Notes: generated by a model from the letters alone, not told the origin. 64,000 nucleotides of DNA from Sorghum bicolor (GCF_000003195.3 NC_012870.2:54394049-54458048), one strand, 5' to 3'; numbered from the stretch's first letter, positions 21,406 through 32,903 are shown. Numbers and translations are program-made.

Positions 21406-24400
21406 TTATACATTCAGTAGAGCTTGGATCGCCGATATAGCGCGTAGACGAATTTGATCGGCTTCTTCTATCTCTCTGATGTCTTCATCGGCAGAACCCT
21501 CCGCTGGCTTCAGCTTCTTCTTCATCTGCAATGCCTTACGGGCTTGAATGTTTCGTTCTTGTTCAAGGGTCTTGATTATTTCAGGCAGCTGACTTTCTTC
21601 TTGTTGAGCTTGGGATAGAGCCTCTTCTACTTGCTTAAGCTCTGCCAACAGGGCTTCCCTCTTTGCCGATAGGTCCGAGATCTTTTGTTTTAGCGTATCT
21701 CCAGAGGATTTCAGAATGTCGATGCTCTTGTTTTTCTCATCGGCAAGGTGCTTCACTTTCGTTACCTCCTCTAAAAGCTGGGCATGAGTGGCTCTATCGG
21801 CAAGGCGTTGGGCAGCTTTTTGATACTGAAGCTGGTGGCTCTCTAAGTGTGCAGCCTGAAAAAGGGTCTCCTCGGCATCGGCAGGGATTTGGCCTCTGAG
21901 AGCCTTAAACAAAGCCTTGGCTGGATCAGAGTCATCAACCAGTTGAGCTGTATCTTGATGAAGCAGGGTCAATAGATCTTCCAGCTTTGCTCTGATTTCT
22001 GCCGATGAAATCCCGATTGCTTGAGAGGAGCTTGCTTCTTCTCCTTCATCATCGGAAATTTCGATAGCAAAGGAAAACAGGCTGTCAGGAGAATCTTGTT
22101 CCTGAAAAGGAAAAAGAGATAGGTTATTTGATGACTAAATGTTAGTGAAATAAAGGATGAATCAAATAGCTTACTTGTTTCAAAGCTATCTCTTGCCTCT
22201 GGCTAGTTGAGGCCGATGGTACCACAGGTTGATCAGCCGGAGTTACCGATGGGGCAATGTCAGCTGAAATTAATAAAGATAATCATAAGTCGGAAAGTTA
22301 AGTCCATCGGCAATGATTTCATAGACAATGCTTTACCTTGAGGGGGTGCAGTGCTTGTCTGGATTGAGGAAACTACCGATGCTATGATTGAGCCCACTGG
22401 ATCGGCGGTCTGCTCATGTACATCGGCTAATGTCTCTTCTAGCTGAGGTTCTTCTTGTGGCTGAGGTGGAGATGGTGCTTGTTGTGTCTGAATCTCTGGT
22501 GAAGAAGGGGACGATTCCACATGAATCGGTGACCCTGGAGGAGGAGGAGGAGGCGCTGCTGTCTTCTGGCGTTTTGCTTGTGACATAGTACTCTTGGGAC
22601 CCTTTCTCTTTACTTGGCTGGACTGGGGGGCATCGGCAGTTGTCTTGGTACTTCTGGTCTTTGTCGATTTGCCAGTTTGCTGATACAATGATAAAAGTTT
22701 CATAAGTACAAGTGTAACAGAGTATTGATGGAATTTTGGTTGAAACAGTGAAAGTTACCGATGATGTTCCCATGGCAGCCGATGTATCCTGAAAGAGCTG
22801 TGTAAGTATAGAATGGAATCGGTATAAATTAAAGAGATAAAAATTGTCTACCTCGAAAGCTTGCGCCAAAGCAGCATCAGCGACCGATGGAGATGTCTTG
22901 GCCCGCTTGGTGGAGATTTTCTTGAAGCGCACGTTCCGGTGCATTAAAGCCGCCAAACTCGGTGCATTGTTGCCGATCAGAGAGATCGGGCCTGATGGAA
23001 GGAGCTCGATCGGCTTGCCACTTCTGCTAACTGTCGGTGGTGTGTCGTCGACCTATGTAAAAACAGGGGAAGTAAGTTGCCGATAAGAGTGAAAGTAAAA
23101 GAAAAAATGAGGCATCGGTTGCAAACTTACAGTGTTCTTAGGGACTTTGTACTTAGGGTCGATCATACCGCGATATGTGAGGGCCGATCTGCAGAACAGG
23201 TGCTCTTTCCACTCCGCCCACCACTGTTTGTATGCCTGGGTAATGAAGAGAGCTGGGATCCAAGCCGATAGATCAATGTCTGACGTATCGACATTTGGTG
23301 GTAGTTGAGCTACTCTGATCCACTCAAGACCAATGGTTATGGTCTCCCTTGGCTTCACCACATCGGCATAACAGAGTGCAATCGGTAGTTGTCCGAAGGC
23401 TAGTTGACGAGCCAGTGCCGATGGGTTGTAGAACTCATAAGTGAGGTTGGAAGTTTTCCCACTGCTGAAGAAATACACCGGTATAGCTCTTGGAGTGATA
23501 ATTGCCATCATCAGATCATGATCTTTGTTGAGAGCATTGTCAAAAGGGTGGAAAGTGAGTGGGAATCTGGTTTCTGTGTCCTCATAGGGCATCCATGCCC
23601 GCTGGTCTTGGGTTAGGCCCTCATAGAGAGTCTAAAAGAATCGGCTGACCTGGTCTTTGTTGCCACCGGTGCCAGGTAAAACTATGGCGGCCTCACCATA
23701 GTTCAAGGGGGGACGGGTTGCCGATTCTTCTTCATCCAGTTCATAATCTTCGGCTATGTCTCTGGTAAAGCGTTGTGCAAAAAGGTCGAATCCAAGGCGT
23801 TTGTGCATATGGACGCTGAGCCACATATTGATGAACCACCAAGGTCCTCCTAAGTTGCCGATGGGTTGGCCTAGCAGGAGTTTTTGAGCTACACGGTGGA
23901 GAAGCTGATAGACAGAGCCAAGCAAATATCGGCCAAGAGGAAATCGGCCGCCATCGGCCAGTCTTTCTGCTGCCGATAGATAAACAGAGGTTGGTCCTAC
24001 CGATCGGCCACAGAAGACAAACTTATCTAACCACATGTTCAAAAAGATAGCATGTTCTCTCTGTACGACTGGCCTTGTTTTTCGGTACTTCTGGATGTAT
24101 ACTGACCAACTGCCTATGTTGCGAATTTCTACTTTGCGCTTAGGTTTGCGGTCATAAAGGTGGTTATCATCGGCAGATGATATGTCCAGACCAGTAAGCA
24201 TCAACACATCGGCTAAAGTAGGAGATGCAGGACCATGGCCGAATACAAAAGCGTTGAGGGTATCAGACCAAAAATATGAAGCAGCCATTAACAGGGATTC
24301 ATTCCTCTCCATATCGGCAATTGACAACCTAATGCACTGGTCCAATTTCCGTTCACCCCATCGGACTTCATTTGAGTTGCCGATTCTAAGAAACCAATCC

Positions 24401-24743
24401 TTCCATCCCTTGGTAGGGCTGGGCCAGGAACGGAAAGTGTCTTTCCACAGATCTAGGGAGAAGTTCTCGGCTCTAAATGGGATCCTATTTGTTTCTGCAT
24501 TTATCAGATCGGTGGGATCTGGATTTCCTAACGGGCTGAGACATTGGAAGTGAGGTTGATCGGTAGGAATCACAATCTTATCGGCCAAATCCTAAAGGGT
24601 TTTGAGGATGAAGGAACAAAAAGGGAACAACAAGAAAAAAGGGTACTCAGTAAAAAGAATTGCAGATGAACAAGAGTATAGCAAAAATACAGAAAGGAGG
24701 GGGATGGTAGGTTGACCTCAGGGATGATGAAGTTGATGGCCAT
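21406..24743 (-). pseudogene. Antisense plant-mobile-domain (PMD) gene carried by the Tat element
   Basis: A spliced gene lies opposite to gag-pol, between integrase and the 3' LTR. Exons read from sequence with GT/AG borders: 24743-24717 (9 codons from the first ATG after the TATA box), 24591-23131, 23052-22852, 22788-22759, about 22680-22338, about 22262-22172, and about 22102-21406. Exon 2 carries a PMD (PF10536-like): W-K-D-W-F-L-R, then Y-F-W-S-D-T-L-N-A-F-V-F, then G-P-A-S-P-T-L-A-D-V-L-M-L-T-G-L. Exon 5 is Pro-rich with a nuclear-localisation-like K-R-K-G...K-R-Q-K cluster. The last exon is a long Glu/Lys/Gln heptad-like coiled coil. A TAG (23632-23634) interrupts exon 2. PMD proteins such as MAIN/MAIL1 act in the nucleus, and PMDs are known inside plant transposons; the role here is unknown. 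Confidence 0.8.
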
Positions 24744-24894
24744 TTCTTCCCGAGGAAGAGGAGAGGTCGAAGACTTTGAAGATTGCTGGAGAAGGTCCTT
24801 GCTAGAGTTCTTGGAGTTCTCAGGCAATGCCGCCGCCAGGAAGGTGGATTTGAGGCTGTAGAATGACAAGATGGAGGAGTACCAGAGAAGGAGG

Positions 24895-24902
24895 TATTTA
24901 TA
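24895..24902 (-). promoter_or_regulatory. TATA box of the antisense PMD gene
   Basis: TATAAATA on the minus strand, about 150 bases before the first ATG at 24743. Its presence inside the element, upstream of a spliced gene, suggests the gene has its own promoter rather than depending on the LTR. Confidence 0.6.
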
Positions 24903-25275
24903 GGACAAAAAGGGCAAGGGCAAATCCGACTTATCTCTTTATCGTATCCGTGAAATCCGAGGGTGTTCAGGTGGATATGGTAACTGTTCGCACGATAATC
25001 AAGGGATTGTGCAGGTGATTTGACAGCAAGCGGTGAAGATATCATACTGTGCAAGATCGCTTGGTCGGTCCATCGGCAGTCCTCTCTAACGGTAATATTG
25101 CCGACGAGCACATTCTGGGGAGATTCGGTTCGGAAAGTTGAGGAATTCTAGGAATTTGCAGGAGAGTCGGAATGAGGTTGTTTAGATTTGGTAATTAATT
25201 ATCAATCAAGGGAAGTAATTGTGGAAAGGTGTCATTACTAAGGAGAATTTTGGAGCATTAATGATTTTATACTCT
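24903..25275. other. Spacer between PMD promoter and 3' LTR
   Basis: No gene seen. It probably holds upstream regulatory sequence of the antisense gene. Reading frames here lack recognisable domains. Confidence 0.4.
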
Positions 25276-25291
25276 GAAATTGGGGGGCATG
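25276..25291 (+). other. Polypurine tract of the Tat element
   Basis: GAAATTGGGGGGCATG ends directly at the TGTTGACAC of the 3' LTR, the expected position for the plus-strand primer. Confidence 0.65.
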
Positions 25292-26018
25292 TGTTGACAC
25301 TGTTTTTGAATACGTATCTTTGGATACACATCTGTAGTTAATGAAGTGTAGATCGGCAGATGGGACAACGGTGACTAGTCTACAGGGGAGTTGCCGATGA
25401 AGGTTGGTGTCGATGGGGAAACAACCGAATATGACCAAGTCCAGAAGTGGTGATGTATTCGTGTCGATGACCAGTATTGGTGTTTGCCGATGGCTGTAAC
25501 AGGTAGTCTGCCGATGACTCTGGAGAAAAGTGCGGAGGTTGCCGATTGGCTCGTGGCAGTGTACCGATCGGTTACGAAGGATAGTTTAATGTTTTTCTTA
25601 GTTGTTAGAGTTCGTTTTGTCTACGGGTTTCGTTTAATTTGGAATTGAATCCTAGTCGTGTATGATTGTAGCTCTTCGGACATGATATAAATGTAGATCC
25701 TAGAGCAATGTAATGAAACATCTATCAATCAATCAAACATAAGTTTTTACTCATATTCCAGTATCTACTTTTTCGACGACTTCGTCATATTTTCTTTCTT
25801 ACTACGAGTTCTTAAGAATTCGTCGAGTCAATCTCGGCGTGTTCTCAAGTTTCGCGTGAATACCTCTTGGCCGTGATATCTGGGCGCATCGCTGTTGTCG
25901 GGACCAACGTGTTCGAGTTACCACCTTCGTCGATTGTAAGGTCAAATCGGCTAGCACGCCTTAACGTTTGAATCGGGTATTAGCCCTTTGTGTTTGCAGA
26001 TCAGCTTTTGCACCAACA
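25292..26018 (+). repeat. 3' LTR of the Tat element
   Basis: 727 bp, matching 1833-2560 end to end. It is followed by the GGAGC duplication at 26019-26023. Confidence 0.93.
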
Positions 26019-26023
26019 GGAGC

Positions 26024-26612
26024 CAAAATCAATCTCGATTTGGCATTTATTGCGTATCAGTGGACGAATAAAGCGATAAATATCTCAGTGCAATGGTTGT
26101 ATGTTGATGATCACCATCACGTGTTTGTAATTGATCGAGCTGAGCTAGCTAGTCTCTATGACATCATCTGTCCTTGAGTACTCACGGTCACAGCAAACTC
26201 TACTTTTTATTGAATACGTGCAACTTTGTATGGGCAGGCAGCTCACACGATTGAGATGCAGTAAATGCTTTTTCATGTTTTATAAGCCACTGAGAGGGAC
26301 ATCCATGCATACGGATGTCTAGTGTTTGAGTGTGTGGTGATAATTAAATCTTGGATTCAAGGAAGAAGGTTGGAAATTATGCCGGCGTGTAGGGTAAGTC
26401 CACGATGATGGGTAAGTCAAAGCCAGTGATATATGCTTCGTGTAGTACGCACTCTACAGGAGATTTTGTCAATGTTGACTGTAAACTAAGTCTACCATGG
26501 ACACCTGATCAAGAGTGTATATATTTCAGTAGCTAGTGTGTTCGTACGACCAAGTTGACGTGGATTTACTGAATTATGCTTTACCACATATACAAAGATA
26601 CTACATTGCTAA
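26024..26612. other. Unassigned sequence right of the Tat element
   Basis: The first few bases may continue the LINE-like fragment of 1578-1832. Beyond that I see no gene, domain or repeat. Confidence 0.4.
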
Positions 26613-26968
26613 GAGCATCTCCAAAGGCTTTGACAAATTGACTTGGCATTTGTTGCTATTTGCAAACTCTCATAATAAAATACAAAGGATAAAAATAAGT
26701 CATCTCCAAGGGAATTGGCATTTGGAGTTAGCAAACGATAAAAATAGAAGGTCTCCAGGCGCGCGCGCTTTCCTTGCGCGTGACTTTACTCACGCGAACG
26801 GGTTTGCAAAGTCGTCTACAGCTTGGCATTTTTGCCAAGTTTGCTCCTTCATTTGCCAAGTTGCCCAAATTACAAACTCCAAATGCAAAACCGTTGGATA
26901 CCTTTTTTAGAGCTTTTTGGTAAATTACTCAAATGCAAACCTCAAATGCAAAACCCTTGGAGATGCTC
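26613..26968. mobile_element. Tourist-like MITE (PIF/Harbinger type)
   Basis: The ends are inverted: GAGCATCTCCAAAGG on the left, and the complement of CCTTGGAGATGCTC on the right. TAA copies flank it (26610-26612 and 26969-26971), the classic target duplication of PIF/Harbinger MITEs. It is 356 bp and non-coding, with GC-rich patches and repeated TTTGCAAA/TTTGCCAA-type words. Confidence 0.85.
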
Positions 26969-27048
26969 TAAGCAAATCGGCACACATCAGTATTGTCGTG
27001 TGTCCAATTGCCGCGACAACTATCATAACTATAGTGCAAAGTTTATTA
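26969..27048. other. Short unassigned spacer
   Basis: Unassigned DNA between the MITE and the first bases that may belong to the minus-strand gypsy LTR. Confidence 0.4.
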
Positions 27049-29329
27049 TGTGACATGCGACCCACGTGCAAGTGGTCACTAGGGAGAGAGTAAGGAGGCC
27101 CTGCCCGCTCGAAGAAGAAGGCGCCTAGGGTTCCAGCTAGGAGGTCGCTGGCCTTGCCCTCTTTCTTCATCAACTCCAGTAGATTTATAAGGGGGTTCGA
27201 GGAGGAGGCAGGCTGGTAAGGTGATATGAACTGGTAGGGTTTCCGCTCGATTTTCAATGAGAAGCGCTGGATAACTCGATTGGTGAAAGGAGTGAAGTTC
27301 ATGGCTCGACTATAGCCCTCCAAGCCTACGCTTTAGCAACCGATACACCACCTCTAATGGCTGTCACGATCTTATGGAGCGCGACAACCGACCACTAGGG
27401 CATTCGTCTTGCAAGCAATCGAAGAACAAGCAAGAACAAGTAAAACAAGTACTGAATTACAAGATGTTAATAAAGATTTCAAACTTAATCTCCAATGAAG
27501 TGAGGTTCTGAAAACAAGAAGACTGGCGGTTGGATCAGCACATGAATTTTACAAGCAAGTAGCGAAGGCTAAACTTGAACTAATCAAAACTCAAACCCCA
27601 ATGTAGGTGGTGGCAACTGATTATATAGCCTAAGGGACGTGTAAAGACCCCTCTTCATGTCCATAAGGTGCCCTAACACGTTACAAGGACCAACAGCCTA
27701 AAAGACAATGACAAAGCACCATGACAGATTCTGGATGTCAACTTGTTTCAACCATTCCCGTTACATCCAATAGAATTTGGGTCTCAAACCAAAGCTATTG
27801 GTTAGCTTATGAAATTATCTTTCTATCCATAGTGGATCATCGAAAACAGAGTCCGGATCTGTCCTGGTTGTCCGTTTTACTATAGATTGCTCTTGGAGCC
27901 CGAGATGGACTCAAACTTGATATGGATTCGGCCTCTGACTTGGCTTGAATGAACTTGCTGACCTTCTAAGGTGGTGGCCAAGGAGGAGAACGTCCAAAGG
28001 ATCCCTTTATGGGTTATCATTCTCCTTAGGGTGTGCTTCCACTTGAGCTAGGGTCCCAGGGATGAAAAGCATGCCCATGATAATGATGTAGCTCTTGGCA
28101 GAAACAATGACAAAATAACATGATGATTTGGTGGACTCGTCGGTGTGATATTGAGATGGGACTAGATTCATTTGAAAGCTTATCAAACAAGCTTTTTATC
28201 TAGTGCTCATTGACCTTGATCTCACTCTAGATGGATAAGTTATGGCCTTTCCAATAAAGTACTATCGGACCACTAGCGAACTAAAAATTCAGCTTTGATG
28301 ACCTTGTACTTTGAGACACATTCGTACCTACATGCAAATAATGACATGTAAATGTGGAACAACTACAAAAAATACCTTTATACATGACGTTTAGATATGA
28401 CGTTATAAGAAATTGTCATAAAAAGCTTTATTTTATGACGTTTTGTGTCTCAGCTGATAAATTCATGAGAAAAAAAAAGAAAAGAAAAGGCCCACTCACC
28501 TTATTCCCCCTCCCGGCACTCCCTGAGACCCACCTCCTCCCAACACATCCGCACACCACTAGAAGCCGCCGTCGCCCTCTGCGTCCACCAGGAGATCTGG
28601 GGCCGGTGAAGCCCAGGAGCACCAGCACCCCTCCCATGGCTGCCATCTGCCCTAGGTTCGCCTCTCCCCCTCCCCCTCCCTCTCCCCCTCCTCTTCACCT
28701 TCCCTAATTTGCCGCACCCGCTCCAGAGTTGGTTCCGACCCCATCGTGCCCACGCAACTTCAGCCCCGGCACTGGCTCCACCCCAGCGATGGAGCCCCGT
28801 CACACATGCTCCGGCTGCGATCTAGCACGTTGACGTTTGGATCTGCAGCGGTGAGCACTCATAACACCAGGTATGTCCCCTTCTCTTCCCTTCCTTTTGT
28901 GTAAAACTGAGCATTGGAACCCTAATTTAAGCTATATGGCTTCTGGAGATCTAAACCCAAGTGTATGCTTGTTTGATATGTGGATTAATAGAAACTGTGG
29001 ATTTTAGACAAAGTAAGATAATGTATGACTGCTCAGGGACACCAATTCGTTTGTGTTTCAATGTATCTGTATTGTAATGGAGGGAGTTTGTAAATTAAGG
29101 CATCTATGTGAAAAACTCAGACTTGCAGGTGGAATGCATGAATTTTATATGTGTACCATTGGTAGTGCTGGGGCACATTAGTGAAGGGGCTAATGGTTTC
29201 TTAAATTGTTCTATCATATAGTGACAGTTCACCTGATTCATAGCAAAGAATAGACATGTAGTGGTTAAGTGAACAAAAATTGCACAAACTGGAAATTACA
29301 ATGTAGAACTTTCATAGTCACTAAATATT

Positions 29330-29450
29330 CAGAAACCCCTGTTATTTGTGGAGGCATTTTTTTGTTATGATTACTAAATATTTTTGTTATGGTTAAATAT
29401 TTTTTTCAGTTACATTTCAGAAACCCGTGTTATTTGTGGAGGCATTTTTC
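29330..29450. repeat. Direct duplication of a 32-bp block
   Basis: A block beginning CAGAAACCC and ending GTGGAGGCATTTTT occurs at 29330-29361 and again at 29418-29450, with one base changed. Confidence 0.85.
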
Positions 29451-29640
29451 TTAGTATGCAGCCAAATCTCAGTAGAAGGCATTACCAATAAGAGAAAATA
29501 GGGAGATAATGGAGCTTCAAAATTTAAAGGTTAGAACATTTTTCACATCGATCAATGAATGTTGATTAGTTACTGAATTCAAGTACCTAAAGTTATGCAA
29601 CTAAAAAACCCATTACATAAAAAATGAGTTTGGTGGACAG

Positions 29641-29879
29641 CTACATGCTACTCAAATATTTGTGCATATTCTCAGCAACAGCAATATTGACTTATGATGT
29701 TTCATCTAGGTCATCCATTTTCATAGTCACTAAATTAAATATTCATATCAAAATGCGGATAGTTACATGCTACTGAAATATTTGTGCATGTTCTCAGCAA
29801 CAACAGTATTGACTTATGATATTTCATCCAGGTCATCCATTTTCATAGTCACTAAATTAAATACTCATATCAAAATCCC
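29641..29879. repeat. 122-bp tandem duplication in the CACTA element
   Basis: Two head-to-tail copies, 29641-29762 and 29763-29879, share TACATGCTACT, ATATTTGTGCAT, TCTCAGCAACA and the long block ending in ATATCAAAAT. They differ at only a few bases, so the duplication is recent relative to the element. Confidence 0.9.
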
Positions 29880-30803
29880 GCAAAACCGTGCTTTCTGAAT
29901 TTGGTATAAATGTGCAGATCATGACAAGCTACTAATGCTGGTTGCAATTTTAGCTACCAAGCTACACCCAAGTAATTTTTGTAACTCTATGTATTTCAAC
30001 CTGTTTTGGTTATGTTTCCAGCTTTGACTCTCAATATGCTCCTATCTTCTTCATATTAAGTTGGCAATCTTCAAATAAATAACAGTTGTGATGTAGAAGT
30101 TTTAACTTGGCCAAAAGACCCTTGCATTTTTTTCAAAGATAGTACCTTTGCACATGTGAGTTTTATTACTAATCAAGTATTCATTGCAGATGTTTGATGA
30201 GGCTATCTATGAATTGCGGGAAGAGGATCAAGGTGCTCGTGGTGGCTATTTTCATTAGTCATGAAAGATTTTGTTGTGCGAGCAAATCATACGAGTTATG
30301 TGTTGTATAAGCCAACATCTTAGTGTTGTAGATACTTGAGTGTAGCTTGGTTATTGCCTTAGTATTTCATGTGAAATATTGTACAAGTACAAATGCTGAT
30401 AGTTTCAATGAAAATGATGGGCAATATTTGTCAATTATGAGCTTTGTTCCAGTTTATGTGTGTTGACATGATAGTAAAACCATGACGGTTCAGTTCATCA
30501 CCATAGTCTCTTCCTATAGTTGCCCTCTGGTTCGTCCATGACGATCCCAAAAACCAACCTGTGACGTTCTATTTTGGTCCAAAAAATGTATGACGAGGAA
30601 TAGGTGATGTTCCTGTGGACCGTCACAGATAGTTAACTGTGACGGATTTTCGCTTGTCCATAACAGAATTAAACCGTCATGTATAAGTTAATTTCTTGTA
30701 GTGAACCAAGTGAATTATCCTAAAAATCATTATGCAAATATAGAGGTGAGCTTACCTTATAGTCAATGGTCATATCTGAAGGTGCCATGTCCTCATCATC
30801 CTC

Positions 30804-30905
30804 CCCTTCTTGACAACAAACCGTCCTCAGTTTGAGCTTTGTTGAAGAGCAGGTTATGGGTCGTAACCAACTTTGCACCCATTCTTGAAATTTAACATTT
30901 GTCCT
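30804..30905 (-). pseudogene. 3' end of a gypsy internal region with polypurine tract
   Basis: On the minus strand this is the non-LTR sequence that precedes the LTR: a degenerate pol or UTR end, then GTCAAGAAGGGGAGG, the polypurine tract. The same stretch, in + orientation, lies at 35945-36046. Confidence 0.65.
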
Positions 30906-31590
30906 TGTTGACGGTCGATAACGTCAACTTTTATTACAACTTTAGACCTGAAGGAAAATATGAAAACACACTAGTCTAGGGTTTTATCTGACAATTTCCA
31001 TGAGTTTTGCATATTCTGTATTTTCCAGGTTGAATTTCAGGAAAGCTGAAAAGAGGGACTCTAGCGCAAAATAAACACAAAACTTATCCACCACGGGAAA
31101 TGTTGCGGGAAGACTCAGAAAGGATCGAGAAGGCACCCGAAGCAACGGGGGGCCTAGCGATAGCCAGATGGGGCCAGCCAGCCCCACCATAGCACCCGCC
31201 GGCGCCCCCTTAGGGTTTTGGCCCTCCTCTTCTGAAAGCTTCCTCCACCTCCTCTCTTGATGCATCTCGGCCCTTGGTTAAGTCAATTTGATCCTATGGT
31301 GCACGCGCATCCCATCGGACTATAAATACAGGGATAGACCCCCCTGGAGTGAGCCAATTCATTATTCATCAAGGCCTCAAGCCATCAAGCATCAAGCGCC
31401 TTCAAGTTCATCAAGAGCCTTCTAGTTCATAGTTCTAGTTAGTTAGATTAGAAGTAGAGGAGATCTAGTTCTTCATCGGGATCAAGAGCCCCTAGCGTCG
31501 GTCTGGAGCACAAGAGTTCGATAATAGATCTAGTTCTTACTTTATAGTATTCAATTGTATATTAGGGAGACTTTATTCTTAATTAATAGA
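30906..31590 (+). repeat. Athila-like LTR (5'), truncated at its inner end
   Basis: It begins TGTTGACGGTCGATAACG, like the minus-strand starts of the other Athila-like LTRs here, and shares the GGGTTTTATCTGA block. A TATA box, TATAAATA, lies at 31321-31328, followed by CTCTAGTT-type words. No primer-binding site follows; the LTR passes straight into mid-gag, so a deletion removed the LTR end, the PBS and the start of gag. Confidence 0.7.
31321..31328 (+). promoter_or_regulatory. TATA box in the truncated Athila-like LTR
   Basis: TATAAATA in the context GGACTATAAATACAGGG. Confidence 0.6.
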
Positions 31591-32536
31591 TTCACACGAT
31601 ATATGGGACCTTTGCTCAACTGCTTTCCTGGCAAAAATTTTTCCTACAGCAAAGACTAATGCTCTGCGTGGGAAGATTTCAAGTTTCCAACAACAACATG
31701 ATGAATCATTCACTAAAGCATGGGAAAGATTCCAAAATTACCTTGAAGACTGTCCTCATCATGGGACAGAGGAGTGGCTATTAATGCAGACGTTCTATCA
31801 CGGGCTTATCTCTAGTACCTGTGAGTCTATTGATGTTGTAGCTGGGAGAGCTTTCCTATCACTTAGGCTCTTAGATGCTAAAGCACTTGTTGAGAAGATG
31901 GCCTAAAATTCAACATGCAATGAAGAACATACTCAGCCTCGGAAGAAAGGAGGAATCCATCATCTCAAGGAAGCTGACATGGTCACTGCCAAGCTAGACC
32001 TCATCATGAAGAAGCTCGACATAGAGAAGAAGGAAGTCATGCACATCAATGATTCCCATATGACATGTGAAAAATGTGGAGACTATGGGCACTCAGCTGC
32101 GAGTTGCCCTACACTACAAGAGGATGTGAACTTCATCAATAATAACACCTACTATCGTCCTCAACAAAATCAAGGGTGGAATCAACAACCTCGACAAGGT
32201 AACAACCAAGGTAATTATTTTAATAATAACCTTCTGCCTTTGAGAGAATTAGTTACTAGTCAATCCAAACTACTAGATCAAATGACTAGGAAACTAACAT
32301 CAAATGATAAAACTTTGGAAAACATACATGCTAGAATGGATACTTTTGGTTCTGCCATAAAGAATCAACATAGTTTCAATAAAATGCTAGAATCACAATT
32401 AGCTCAATTAGCTATTGCTGTTACTCCATTAGAAAAAGGCAAGATTCCAGGCCAACCAGAAGATTTAGAAACTACTAGCCTTGTTGATATTCACAATGCA
32501 ACCCAATATCATATTGAGCATACAGTTGTGCAATAG
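31590..32536 (+). pseudogene. gag: Athila-like gag fragment with zinc knuckle
   Basis: The frame shows the central part of retrotransposon gag (F-F-P-T-A-K-T, then W-E-R-F, then C-P-H-H-G, and L-M-Q-T-F-Y-H-G-L). These match the gag of the element at 58156-60114 closely. After a TAA near 31903 comes a clean CCHC knuckle, C-E-K-C-G-D-Y-G-H-S-A-A-S-C, near 32070-32110. An Asn/Gln-rich segment and a coiled-coil-like Q/L/N region follow. It ends at a TAG near 32534. The N-terminal part is missing because of the deletion at about 31590. Confidence 0.8.
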
Positions 32537-32903
32537 ATTGACCATACCAGAGAAGATGGGAGACACTAGAAGACCTGTCATTCCTATCTCCATAGGATGC
32601 CACAGCTTTTCAGAGGCTATGTGTGACTTCGGCGCAAGTGTCAACATCATGCCCAAGGTAATTTATGAGAAAATATTAAATGATCCCTTGTTGTATACAA
32701 ATATGCATTTGCAGCTTGGAGATCAGTCCATTTGCTACCCTGAGGGAGTACTAGAAGAAGTTGTCATTAGAGTGGAGACAAGAGTAGATGAGAAGGCACC
32801 CATCATTTTGCGCAGACCATTCTTGTGCACAACAAAAGCCATCATCTATGCGGAGTACGTCAAGATTGTCCTATCCAAGGAAAATACAGGGACGACGTAC
32901 TAG
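32533..32903 (+). pseudogene. Athila-like retropepsin fragment
   Basis: Follows gag in a shifted frame. The catalytic block A-M-C-D-F-G-A-S-V-N-I-M-P lies near 32618-32655, and I-I-L-R-R-P-F-L near 32810, where the usual G of ILGRPF is changed to R. The frame ends at TAG 32901. RT is absent; beyond 32903 the sequence belongs to a different gypsy family. Confidence 0.75.

Larger units (their letters stand above)
1833..26018 (+). mobile_element. Ty3/gypsy LTR retrotransposon, Tat lineage, with nested insertions
   Basis: The element is bounded by LTRs that begin TGTTGACAC and end ACCAACA. A perfect 5-bp target duplication, GGAGC, lies at 1828-1832 and 26019-26023. Domain order on the + strand is gag, protease, RT, RNase H, a second RNase H, integrase. 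The two RNase H domains and the extra antisense gene before the 3' LTR place it in the Tat group of Ty3/gypsy elements. It spans 24.2 kb, of which about 11.8 kb is two later insertions (8446-12726 and 13394-20897). The LTRs differ at roughly 3-5 percent of positions by eye, mostly by transitions, so the insertion is fairly old. All polyprotein frames are broken. Confidence 0.93.
28361..30703. mobile_element. Non-autonomous CACTA element
   Basis: The left end AACTACAAAAAATACC (first base changed from C) and the right end GGTTTCTTGTAGTG-like sequence (ATTTCTTGTAGTG, ending 30703) are inverted. A 3-bp AAC duplication lies at 28358-28360 and 30704-30706. Removing the element rejoins the flanking LTR exactly as in the uninterrupted copy near 36145. 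Subterminal TGACGTT and TGTGACGG words are present in both orientations. There is no TNP2 transposase. A GC-rich 5' UTR-like block lies at 28490-28870. A possible short last exon follows an AG acceptor at 30190-30258 (22 codons, then TAG). Confidence 0.87.
27049..30803 (-). repeat. Ty3/gypsy LTR, minus orientation, split by a CACTA element
   Basis: Parts 27049-28360 and 30704-30803 are an inverted copy of the LTR at 36047-36705. Matching blocks include the ones carrying CATTTCAC-free CACTTGGTTCCACAT, GTCATTATTTGCATGTA, CTCAAAGT(G/A)CAAGGTCATCAA and CCAATCGAGTTATC. With the CACTA insertion removed the LTR is about 1.4 kb. Its outer end (27049, TGTGACATGC) is my best guess; no target duplication was found. 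It starts, on the minus strand, next to a polypurine run at 30804 onward. Confidence 0.7.
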
